DNA of 9,080 bases, taken from Lachnospiraceae bacterium. Its GTDB lineage: Bacteria > Bacillota > Clostridia > Lachnospirales > Lachnospiraceae. A model generated the notes under the pieces. That model was not told the origin of the DNA. It worked only from the letters and a program-made list of their open reading frames with translations, and ran no database searches. Below are positions 1-5,464 of the stretch, piece after piece. Each line of letters starts with the position of its first letter. The first letter of the stretch is position 1. The stretch is taken from contig JAIECC010000463.1 in NCBI GenBank assembly GCA_029068665.1, forward strand, positions 1 to 9,080, given 5' to 3'. The position numbers were made by a program, and so were the translations under genes.

Positions 1-1
1 G

Positions 2-451
2 CAGGAATTCTATTGCCCTTTGTTTAAGAAAACGGGAGATTCTGTGAAGCTTGCCCGTCTGCCGGAGGGAAGCCTGGTACCATTATTCATTCAATTACCG
101 GGAAATGTAGATACGATGATTGCTTTGGGTGTCTTTCTGCTGTGCGCAGTGGCTGTGCTTTGGCGAACGAAATTGCATCCGAAGGCGGCCTCATCCGTTA
201 GTTCGGTAAAGCTGGTAGAGGATGATTTTGATCGATTTGCCACCCAGGAAGAAAAGCTGTTGAAGATAGTGAACAACCAGGCACAGACAATTAATACCAA
301 CGAGGAAGTGGAGATATCAGAAGAACCGGAGGCAGTGATTCCGGTTGGTAAAAGGGGAAGCGGGCAGGATTCTTTTTATTCTACGGAAGACCCGGGAGAG
401 TACGAGGGAATCAATTTAGATGATCTGATTGTGGAAAAACTGGATGACTAG
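2..451 (+). CDS. C-terminal part of an unrecognised single-pass membrane protein (5' end outside window)
   Basis: The reading frame is open to the left edge, so the N-terminus is missing. The TTG at 20 has no ribosome binding site and is unlikely to be the start. The visible part is about 149 residues. A short extracytoplasmic-looking stretch containing LARLPEGSLVPLF comes first, then one hydrophobic helix (about 113-163; TMIALGVFLLCAVAVLW) followed by R-T-K, which suggests a cytoplasmic C-terminus. The tail of about 95 residues is polar and strongly acidic (EEVEISEEPEA, then a D/E-rich end) and probably disordered. There is no LPxTG sorting signal, and I do not recognise the family. It ends 84 bp before efp and is separated from it by efp's own promoter. 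I saw no convincing terminator in the gap, so read-through into efp is possible. Existence as a real gene is fairly sure; function is unknown. Confidence 0.6.
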   Translation, partial: QEFYCPLFKKTGDSVKLARLPEGSLVPLFIQLPGNVDTMIALGVFLLCAVAVLWRTKLHPKAASSVSSVKLVEDDFDRFATQEEKLLKIVNNQAQTINTNEEVEISEEPEAVIPVGKRGSGQDSFYSTEDPGEYEGINLDDLIVEKLDD

Positions 452-462
452 AACGAAAATGG

Positions 463-491
463 TTGAAAAAAATCCTTATCTATTATAGAAT
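463..491 (+). promoter_or_regulatory. sigma-A-type promoter of efp
   Basis: TTGAAA (463-468) and TAGAAT (486-491) each match the sigma-A hexamers at 5 of 6 positions and are separated by the optimal 17 bp. The site lies between the upstream stop codon and the efp ribosome binding site, about 45 bp before the efp start. This fits constitutive expression of a housekeeping translation factor. Confidence 0.6.
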
Positions 492-535
492 AATGAAATG
501 AGAGATTTGTACAAGCTTAAGGAGGATTTTTTAGA

Positions 536-1093
536 ATGGTTACAGCAGGTGATTTTAAAAATGGTCTTACAATTGAATTTGAAAATAATATCTATCAGAT
601 TGTTGAATTTCAGCATGTAAAGCCTGGTAAAGGAGCAGCGTTTGTCCGTACCAAGATCAAGAATATTAAGACCGGTGGTGTGGTAGAAAAGACCTTCCGC
701 CCGACAGAGAAGTTCGAGAATGCACAGATTGATACCAAGGATATGCAGTATCTGTACAGTGATGGTGATTTATATAATTTCATGGATATGGAAACTTACG
801 ATCAGGTAGCATTGAATGCAGATCAGATTGGAGATTCCCTGAAGTTCGTAAAGGAAAATGAGATGGTGAAGATGAAGTCTCATAAGGGTGACATTTTTGC
901 AGTAGAACCACCGATGTTTGTAGAACTGGAGATTACAGAGTGTGAGCCGGGTGTAAAGGGCGATACCGCTACCGGTGCCACAAAGCCTTGTACGGTAGAG
1001 ACCGGTGCTACTTTAATGGTTCCGTTGTTTGTAAATCAGGGTGATGTGATTAAGATTGACACCAGAACCGGTGAGTACTTGTCCAGAGTATAG
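536..1093 (+). CDS. efp: Translation elongation factor P
   Basis: EF-P binds ribosomes stalled at consecutive prolines, near the P and E sites, and promotes peptide-bond formation. The product is 185 residues, the usual length. The N-terminal KOW-like domain begins MVTAGDFKNGLTIEF. The loop HVKPGKGAAFVR places Lys32 at its tip. This is the residue modified in several EF-P proteins (5-aminopentanolylation in Bacillus, beta-lysylation of the equivalent lysine in E. coli). Two OB-type domains follow, including the diagnostic C-terminal stretch GATKPCTVETGATLMVPLFV and the terminal DTRTGEYLSRV. The ATG at 536 has a strong ribosome binding site (TAAGGAGGAT, 518-527). It has its own promoter and terminator and is therefore a separate unit from spoIIIA, although efp lies just upstream of spoIIIA in many Firmicutes. 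Identification is essentially certain; the modification state cannot be read from the sequence. Confidence 0.97.
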   Translation: MVTAGDFKNGLTIEFENNIYQIVEFQHVKPGKGAAFVRTKIKNIKTGGVVEKTFRPTEKFENAQIDTKDMQYLYSDGDLYNFMDMETYDQVALNADQIGDSLKFVKENEMVKMKSHKGDIFAVEPPMFVELEITECEPGVKGDTATGATKPCTVETGATLMVPLFVNQGDVIKIDTRTGEYLSRV

Positions 1094-1119
1094 GTTCTAA
1101 TGAAATAAAAGCATATGGT

Positions 1120-1140
1120 CCTGTATAAATGAAATACAGG
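1120..1140 (+). other. Small stem-loop in the efp 3' untranslated region
   Basis: CCTGTAT (1120-1126) pairs perfectly with ATACAGG (1134-1140) across a 7-nt A-rich loop. No T-tract follows, so it is not a terminator by itself. It may protect the efp mRNA 3' end, or be incidental. Confidence 0.35.
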
Positions 1141-1157
1141 AAATACCAGTATAATTA

Positions 1158-1186
1158 CCCCGCAGTTTTGACTGCGGGGATTTTTT
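1158..1186 (+). terminator. Intrinsic terminator after efp
   Basis: CCCCGCAG (1158-1165) pairs perfectly with CTGCGGGG (1172-1179) around the loop TTTTGA, and an A and six T follow. This is a textbook Rho-independent terminator that insulates efp from the sporulation operon. Confidence 0.92.
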
Positions 1187-1199
1187 GTGTCCCCTTGTT

Positions 1200-1226
1200 C
1201 TAATTCCATCCGCTTTTCATATACTT
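1200..1226 (+). promoter_or_regulatory. Probable sigma-E promoter of the spoIIIA operon
   Basis: CATATACT (1218-1225) differs at one position from the sigma-E -10 consensus CATACAnT. The -35 side is only a weak AT-rich match (CTAATT, 1200-1205). The match sits between the efp terminator and spoIIIAA, where the operon promoter is expected, and in Bacillus the operon is under mother-cell sigma-E. One caveat is that the implied start of transcription is very close to the ribosome binding site, giving a leader of only about 15 nt. Confidence 0.45.
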
Positions 1227-1246
1227 AGAAGAAAGGAGGAGGAAGT

Positions 1247-2188
1247 ATGGACAAGAAACAGGAACTATGGAAGGTGTTTTCCCTGCAGCTGCGACAGATA
1301 TTGATGAAGATGAACATAGAGTTTGAACGTCTGCAGGAGATACGGCTGCGGGTCTGGGAACCCCTTCTGATTATATATGATAATCGGGAATTTTTTGTAG
1401 GGGAAAATGGCAGGCTGAATACCAGCATGAATGAGGTTTATATCGTGACACCGGAGGATATCCGCAATACCCTTGATTTTATCAGCCAATATTCTCTCTA
1501 TGCGTATGAGGATGAAATCCGTCAGGGCTTTATCACCATACAGGGCGGTCATCGGGTGGGTATTGCAGGAAAGGTAGTGATGGAGCAGCATGGAATCAAA
1601 ACCATCCGTCATATTTCTTTTCTGAATATCCGGTTATCCCATCAGGTCAAGGGCTGTGGCACAGAACTGCTGTCTCAGATTGAGGATGATAATGGTATCA
1701 AGCATACTTTGATTATTTCTCCTCCCCGGTGTGGCAAGACCACGCTTTTACGGGATTTGATCCGACTGCTTTCTGACGGAGTGGAAGGAAAGGCCGGGGT
1801 AACCGTAGGGGTGGTAGATGAACGGTCGGAGATTGGTGCCTGCTATCAGGGGATTCCTCAAAATGATCTGGGGAAACGGACGGATATTCTGGATTGCTGT
1901 CCCAAAGCATATGGAATGCTGATGCTGATTCGTTCCATGTCACCGGTGGTGATTGCAGTGGATGAAATCGGGAGCAGAGAGGATATTGAAGCCATCGAGT
2001 ATGTGATTAATGCAGGCTGTACGATTCTGGCTACCGTTCATGGAAATTCCATTGAAGATATCCGGAATAAACCGGTCCTGCGAAGGCTGGTAGAGGAGCG
2101 GATTTTTGATCGGTATGTGGTTCTGAATAATAAAGGGGGAATCGGGCATATTGAGCGGATTTTTGATGCACAGGGAAATCGTTTGTAA
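1247..2188 (+). CDS. spoIIIAA: Stage III sporulation protein AA (secretion-type ATPase)
   Basis: This is the cytoplasmic ATPase of the SpoIIIA-SpoIIQ complex in the mother cell. It is related to the secretion ATPases of type II and type IV systems and thought to energise the channel. The product is 313 residues, against about 307 in Bacillus. The N-terminal half (about 1-150) includes RQGFITIQGGHRVGIAGK, typical of the family. The Walker A motif SPPRCGKTT is at 158-166, an acidic VVDERSEIG segment follows, and Walker B VVIAVDEIG is at about 234-242. ATVHG (sensor-like) lies beyond it. All key nucleotide-binding residues are intact. The ATG at 1247 has a strong ribosome binding site (AAAGGAGG, 1232-1239). 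It is the first gene of the operon and its 3' end overlaps spoIIIAB by 23 bp. Confidence 0.96.
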   Translation: MDKKQELWKVFSLQLRQILMKMNIEFERLQEIRLRVWEPLLIIYDNREFFVGENGRLNTSMNEVYIVTPEDIRNTLDFISQYSLYAYEDEIRQGFITIQGGHRVGIAGKVVMEQHGIKTIRHISFLNIRLSHQVKGCGTELLSQIEDDNGIKHTLIISPPRCGKTTLLRDLIRLLSDGVEGKAGVTVGVVDERSEIGACYQGIPQNDLGKRTDILDCCPKAYGMLMLIRSMSPVVIAVDEIGSREDIEAIEYVINAGCTILATVHGNSIEDIRNKPVLRRLVEERIFDRYVVLNNKGGIGHIERIFDAQGNRL

Positions 2189-2699
2189 GGGATTGGGAAT
2201 CTGTCTGATTCTGGCGGCAGCAGGGGGAGCCGGCTGGAACTACTGCAGGCAGATCCGAATGCGGCTGGAGCAGATTCGACAGCTTCAGCAATTGTTGTTA
2301 TTGCTCCAGGGAGAGGTCCAGTATCATTGCAGTACTCTGCCGGAGGCATTTGAACACTGTGGCAGACAGGGAAACGGCATCTGTGGTCAATGGCTGGCAG
2401 AAACCGGAAGAAGGCTGAATGCCATGGAGGGTGTGGGATTTCAGGAATTATGGGAGCAGCAGCTTGGTGAGTTGCAGAAGGCAACTGTATTGTCCAGTGC
2501 CAATATAGAGGATTTGAAACGATTTGGCAATCAATTATCCTATCCGGATAAGGACACCCAGCTTGGCGCCATGGAATTATACAGTCAACGCCTAAAGGAG
2601 CAGGAGGAACGGCTGACCAGTGAGCTGCCGGTCAAGATGAAGCTGGGAACTATGTTAGGCTTTCTTGCAGGTATGTTCCTGGTAATTCTGCTGATTTAG
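2166..2699 (+). CDS. spoIIIAB: Stage III sporulation protein AB (GspF-like)
   Basis: This is a mother-cell membrane protein of the SpoIIIA complex. Its soluble domain in Bacillus resembles the GspF platform protein of type II secretion. From the ATG at 2166 the product is 177 residues (about 171 in Bacillus). It has an N-terminal hydrophobic segment (GLGICLILAAAGGAGW), a long helical Q/E/L-rich soluble region starting RQLQQLLLLLQGEVQY, and a C-terminal membrane helix (LGFLAGMFLVILLI). The motif RFGNQLSYPDKDTQ in the second half is family-like. The frame is open to a TTG at 2151, but 2166 gives the family-like N-terminus. The 23-bp overlap with spoIIIAA implies translational coupling, and the ribosome binding site is weak (GAGCGGA). 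Confidence 0.93.
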   Translation: MHREIVCKGLGICLILAAAGGAGWNYCRQIRMRLEQIRQLQQLLLLLQGEVQYHCSTLPEAFEHCGRQGNGICGQWLAETGRRLNAMEGVGFQELWEQQLGELQKATVLSSANIEDLKRFGNQLSYPDKDTQLGAMELYSQRLKEQEERLTSELPVKMKLGTMLGFLAGMFLVILLI

Positions 2700-2716
2700 A
2701 ATGGGAGAGACAGGCT

Positions 2717-2911
2717 ATGACAATTGGTTTGATATTCAAAATTGCAGCAGTTGGCATTTTAGTCGCTCTGTTGAATCAGGTATTGAAGCATTCCGGACGG
2801 GAGGAGCATGCCTATCTGGTCAGTCTTGCCGGACTGATTCTGGTACTGACCTGGCTGGTTCCGTATATTTATGATTTATTTGTTACCATACAGGCATTGT
2901 TTCAGATCTGA
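2717..2911 (+). CDS. spoIIIAC: Stage III sporulation protein AC
   Basis: This small integral membrane protein of the SpoIIIA complex has 64 residues (about 68 in Bacillus). It has two membrane helices (about residues 5-22, FKIAAVGILVALLNQVL; and 33-52, AYLVSLAGLILVLTWLVPYI). The short charged loop between them (KHSGREEHA) matches the family pattern. The ribosome binding site is GGGAG (2703-2707), 9 bp before the ATG. It sits 17 bp after spoIIIAB and 29 bp before the preferred spoIIIAD start. The exact biochemical role in the family is unresolved; a membrane-embedded partner of SpoIIIAD is the usual view. Confidence 0.93.
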   Translation: MTIGLIFKIAAVGILVALLNQVLKHSGREEHAYLVSLAGLILVLTWLVPYIYDLFVTIQALFQI

Positions 2912-2926
2912 AGGAAGATATGCGGA

Positions 2927-2933
2927 GAGGAGG
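2927..2933 (+). promoter_or_regulatory. Ribosome binding site that favours a GTG start for spoIIIAD
   Basis: GAGGAGG (2927-2933) lies 7 bp before the GTG at 2941, an ideal distance. The alternative ATG at 2920 has only AAGGA about 4 bp upstream, and it would place the ribosome binding site inside the coding region. Confidence 0.5.
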
Positions 2934-2940
2934 AGGGGAC

Positions 2941-3327
2941 GTGGAGCTGTCCATTGTACAACTGGTAATACTTGCCGTAATCGGTATGCTGGCGGCATTA
3001 AGCTGCAGGAAGCATCATATGGAGTTCAGCACTTTGATCAGCATTGGAATCTGTCTGCTGCTGATGTTTTTTATGGTACAAGCCTTTGACGGACTGGTGG
3101 TATTTATTCAGCAGCTTGCAGGAGCCGTGAATCTGGAATATGTTGGTGTGCTCTTAAAATTAATCGGTGTGGCATATATCTGTGAATTTGCTTCCGGACT
3201 TTGCCGGGATGCAGGCTATCAGGCAATATCCGGGCAAATCGAAACAGCAGGCCGTGTGACTATGCTGTTGCTTTCCATACCGGTGATGGAGGCGATTATT
3301 GAAACAATTGAACAGTTTTTATCCTGA
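2941..3327 (+). CDS. spoIIIAD: Stage III sporulation protein AD
   Basis: This is a polytopic membrane component of the SpoIIIA complex. From the GTG at 2941 the product is 128 residues and begins (M)ELSIVQLVIL, which lines up with the Bacillus N-terminus (IDIVQIVGL). The alternative ATG at 2920 would add seven residues (MRRGGGD) encoded by the ribosome binding region. There are about four hydrophobic helices. The conserved centre LLKLIGVAYICEFASGLCRDAG and the following ISGQIETAGRV are diagnostic, with the first part resembling LKIIGIAYIAEFG in Bacillus. It ends 40 bp before spoIIIAE. Identity is sure; the start is probable. Confidence 0.93.
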   Translation: MELSIVQLVILAVIGMLAALSCRKHHMEFSTLISIGICLLLMFFMVQAFDGLVVFIQQLAGAVNLEYVGVLLKLIGVAYICEFASGLCRDAGYQAISGQIETAGRVTMLLLSIPVMEAIIETIEQFLS

Positions 3328-3367
3328 AAGGGTCATTATATCAAATCGGTGAGGCTGGGATTGTTAT

Positions 3368-4603
3368 ATGGAAAAAGAAATGAAACAGTTGAGAAAATAT
3401 GGAATACTTCTGATTGGCGTACTGGTATTTTTCCTGTGCAGGGCACCTGTATATGCCGGAGGGATTTTGATTCCGGATACAGCAGAATCGGAGGGGACAG
3501 AAGAGACTCCTGTATCTACAGAGGAGATATCGGTTTATGACATGCAGGAGGACATGCTTCAGGAGTATGATTTTGAGGCATTGGATCAGGTACTGCAGGA
3601 GGATTATTTTCAGGAGCATCTGACCTTTGAAGATCTGGTGTGGTCACTGATGCAGGGAGATATTACAGAACAGGGAGATGTCTGGAAGGAGTTTTTGTAT
3701 CAGAGTTTTCTGGAGGAGATTGATGCCAACCGGGGCATTCTGGTAAAACTGATTCTGCTTGCCATGATTACTGCCGTGTTTACGAATCTCAGCGGTTCCA
3801 TTGGAAAAGGGATGATTAGCGAAAATGGATTTTATATTACCTATCTGATTATGACAGCCTTACTTTTGTCTTCGTTTAGATTAATCTATCAGGTGGCAGC
3901 AGAAACCGTAGAGGAGATACTTGGAATTATGGAGGCCTTGATTCCTACCTATATGATGGCAGTGGGAGTCAGCTCCGGTGTGACATCCTCCGTGGTGCTG
4001 CAGGAGGGAATGGTCATGGGAATCACGGCGGTTTCCTGGGGGATTCAGACTATTGTATTTCCACTGATTCAGTTGTTTGTGATGCTTGGACTGGTAAATA
4101 ATCTGATGGAGGGGGATTATTTTTCCAAGTTTGGAGAATTGATTCAGACCGGCACCGGCTGGCTGATGAAAAGTGTGCTTGCCTTTGTAGTCGGGCTGAA
4201 TGCGGTGAAAAGCATGCTGGCGCCAGCAGCAGATTCTGTTACCACCACAGCCTTGCAGAGAGGTCTGACTGCCATTCCCGGAGGACAGGCTGTAAACGCA
4301 GTATCCGGTGTGGTGATTGGTTCCAGTATTCTGATAAAGAATGCAATCGGAGTAGGGGGAATGCTGCTTTTGGCAGCAGCGGTCAGTGTGCCGGTTTTGA
4401 AAATGAGTGTATTTATTTTATCCTATAAATTCATTGCCGCATTATTGCAGCCGATTTCAGATCCCCGTATGATCCGGGGACTGCAAAGCATCAGTGAGGG
4501 CGGGCAGATGCTGATTACTGCTGTTTTGACGGTGATTATTCTATTTATTTTGTCTATTGCCATTGTAGCAGTTTCTACCAATGTTACCTACTATGCCGGT
4601 TAG
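3368..4603 (+). CDS. spoIIIAE: Stage III sporulation protein AE
   Basis: This is the largest membrane protein of the SpoIIIA complex: 411 residues (about 399 in Bacillus). It has a cleavable-looking signal peptide (hydrophobic core about residues 13-25, with the probable cleavage after PVYA). A very acidic extracytoplasmic region of about 90 residues follows (rich in EE and QED). From about residue 123 there is a multi-helix membrane domain reaching almost to the end. Family-like motifs are LTAIPGGQAVNAVSG and ILIKNAIGVGG in the second half. In the family this domain resembles a channel or permease. The ATG at 3368 has a mediocre, distant ribosome binding site (GGTGAGG, 3349-3355); an in-frame ATG at 3380 is possible. 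The TAG stop is followed directly by the inserted repeat element. Confidence 0.95.
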   Translation: MEKEMKQLRKYGILLIGVLVFFLCRAPVYAGGILIPDTAESEGTEETPVSTEEISVYDMQEDMLQEYDFEALDQVLQEDYFQEHLTFEDLVWSLMQGDITEQGDVWKEFLYQSFLEEIDANRGILVKLILLAMITAVFTNLSGSIGKGMISENGFYITYLIMTALLLSSFRLIYQVAAETVEEILGIMEALIPTYMMAVGVSSGVTSSVVLQEGMVMGITAVSWGIQTIVFPLIQLFVMLGLVNNLMEGDYFSKFGELIQTGTGWLMKSVLAFVVGLNAVKSMLAPAADSVTTTALQRGLTAIPGGQAVNAVSGVVIGSSILIKNAIGVGGMLLLAAAVSVPVLKMSVFILSYKFIAALLQPISDPRMIRGLQSISEGGQMLITAVLTVIILFILSIAIVAVSTNVTYYAG

Positions 4604-4605
4604 AC
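4600..4605 (+). repeat. Left copy of a 6-bp direct repeat flanking the inserted element (possible target site duplication)
   Basis: TTAGAC at 4600-4605 includes the spoIIIAE stop codon and recurs at 4772-4777, just beyond the hairpin element. Fusing the flanks with one copy retained gives spoIIIAE TAG, then 20 bp with AGGGAGGAGG, then the spoIIIAF GTG. This is a normal compact junction for this operon. A 6-bp match alone could be chance. Confidence 0.4.
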
Positions 4606-4771
4606 GAAGAGCCATGTGGAGCGAAGCGACACATTTAAGATGGCTCTGAGGAACTGCCGCCGAGCGAAGCGGAGGGGGCAATACCCGTACGAAGAGCCAT
4701 GTGGAGCGAAGCGACACATTCAAGATGGCTCTGAGGAACTGCCGCCGAGCGAAGCTAGGGGGCCATACATA
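4606..4771. repeat. Tandem 85-bp repeat of GCGAAGC-capped hairpins (REP/BIME-like element) between spoIIIAE and spoIIIAF
   Basis: Unit 1 is 4606-4690 and unit 2 is 4691-4771. Positions 4604-4670 and 4689-4755 (67 bp) differ only at 4636/4721 (T/C); the unit ends diverge. Each unit has two stem-loops. In hairpin A, AGAGCCAT (4608-4615) pairs with ATGGCTCT (4640-4647), with an inner GTG/CAC stem and facing GA steps below the cap. In hairpin B, TGCC (4655-4658) pairs with GGCA (4677-4680), with inner CC/GG pairing. All four hairpins have the same apex GCGAAGC (4621-4627, 4664-4670, 4706-4712, 4749-4755), known in single-stranded DNA as an unusually stable mini-hairpin. There are no terminal inverted repeats, no gene and no T-tract, so it is neither an IS nor a terminator. 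It resembles an extragenic palindromic element in architecture; the family is not identified. It lies within the spoIIIA transcript and may affect mRNA stability. Confidence 0.85.
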
Positions 4772-4777
4772 TTAGAC
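4772..4777 (+). repeat. Right copy of the 6-bp direct repeat TTAGAC
   Basis: This copy directly borders the last bases of the hairpin element and sits just before the spoIIIAF ribosome binding site. With the copy at 4600-4605 it marks the likely insertion boundaries. Confidence 0.4.
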
Positions 4778-4787
4778 AGGGAGGAGG
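4778..4787 (+). promoter_or_regulatory. Strong ribosome binding site that sets the spoIIIAF start at GTG 4796
   Basis: AGGGAGGAGG (4778-4787) lies 8 bp before GTG 4796. The upstream in-frame ATG at 4616 lies inside the repeat, has no ribosome binding site, and would add 60 residues with no resemblance to SpoIIIAF. Confidence 0.75.
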
Positions 4788-4795
4788 AAGACCGG

Positions 4796-4996
4796 GTGGA
4801 TTATTTGGATATTATAAAGGCGTTTATGCGGAATATTTTGATTTTTTCTGTATTGTCTGCATTCTGCATTCATTTGCTGCCGGAGAAGCGGTATCAGAAA
4901 TATGTGCAGTTTGCCGTAGGACTGGTCTATATCTGTATGGTTCTGGATGCTGTAAGCAGACTGTTTGGCAAAACCATACCGGTAATTACATTTTAG
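4796..4996 (+). CDS. spoIIIAF: Stage III sporulation protein AF, short form (membrane part only)
   Basis: This SpoIIIA complex member has 66 residues from GTG 4796, against about 206 in Bacillus. What is present matches the family's N-terminus: an amphipathic start (DYLDIIKAFMRN), membrane helix 1 (about 14-28), the family-typical HLLPEKRYQKYVQFAVGL, and membrane helix 2 (about 37-53). The soluble C-terminal domain is absent. The frame stops at TAG 4994-4996 after KTIPVITF, and the next 51 bp before spoIIIAG are non-coding, so no remnant of the missing domain can be seen. The frame remains open upstream through the repeat element to an ATG at 4616, which would give 126 residues, but that extension is basic repeat-encoded sequence and very likely not translated. 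Identity rests on the short conserved N-terminus plus operon position. Confidence 0.82.
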   Translation: MDYLDIIKAFMRNILIFSVLSAFCIHLLPEKRYQKYVQFAVGLVYICMVLDAVSRLFGKTIPVITF

Positions 4997-5047
4997 CATT
5001 CTAGTTTGATTCATTGATTAATATACATAAATAAGGCAGGTGGAAAA

Positions 5048-5464
5048 ATGAAAGAATGGTTTTCCTTGGATAAGCTGAAAGCCTTTGGTATGGATAAGCT
5101 GATTATCTGCTTATTGATAGGAGTATTTTTGTTGGTGATCTGTATACCCACAAGTCCGAAAAAGGAAAAGAATGAAGAGGGGGTGACCGATGGGGCGGAT
5201 CGGGAGGTTATGACGGAAATCGAGACCTTGGAGTATCGTCTGGCAGCCATGCTGGAAAAAGTGCAGGGAGTCGGACAGGTAGAGGTCATGATTACAGTGG
5301 CTGGTGAATACAATCAGATAGAGGGAGTTGTAGTAGTAGCGGAAGGTGCAGATGCTCCTCAGGTCAGACAGGATATCATAGAGACAGCACAGGCATTATT
5401 TCCCATTGCAGCTCATAAAATTAAAGTATGTAAAATGATAGAATCATCTGGAGGTATGAAATGA
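5048..5464 (+). CDS. spoIIIAG: Stage III sporulation protein AG, short form
   Basis: This is a ring-forming protein of the SpoIIIA channel: 138 residues against about 229 in Bacillus. It has an N-terminal cytoplasmic segment, one membrane helix (17-33, KLIICLLIGVFLLVICI), a charged linker (about 36-56) and one ring-building-motif domain (about 57-130). The domain holds helix EYRLAAMLEKVQGVGQ, strand VEVMITV (78-84), then strand EGVVVVAEGAD (92-102), helix QVRQDIIETAQALF and strand HKIKVCKM. Only about 8 residues link the first two strands. In Bacillus this loop carries the long insertion that forms the tall beta-barrel of the 30-fold ring, and here it is missing. The ribosome binding site AGGTGG (5038-5043) precedes the ATG. 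The TGA stop overlaps the spoIIIAH start (ATGA), implying coupling. Confidence 0.93.
   Translation: MKEWFSLDKLKAFGMDKLIICLLIGVFLLVICIPTSPKKEKNEEGVTDGADREVMTEIETLEYRLAAMLEKVQGVGQVEVMITVAGEYNQIEGVVVVAEGADAPQVRQDIIETAQALFPIAAHKIKVCKMIESSGGMK

Noticed and set aside
2151..2165. TTG 2151 as the spoIIIAB start
   Set aside because: It would add five residues to the family-like N-terminus; the ATG at 2166 is better placed.
2038..2484. Minus-strand open frame of 148 codons opposite spoIIIAA/AB, and other antisense frames
   Set aside because: They lie wholly opposite well-identified genes, have compositions typical of shadow frames, and lack ribosome binding sites or family resemblance that I can see.
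4606..4771. Hairpins of the element as transcription terminators or as a CRISPR array
   Set aside because: No T-tract follows any stem, and a terminator here would cut off spoIIIAF-AH. There are only two adjacent units of 85 bp with no spacers, so it is not a CRISPR.
5006..5030. Possible promoter between spoIIIAF and spoIIIAG (TTGATT, TATACAT)
   Set aside because: The two boxes are too close for sigma-A (about 10-11 bp), the -10 for sigma-E is poor, and the gap is simply AT-rich.
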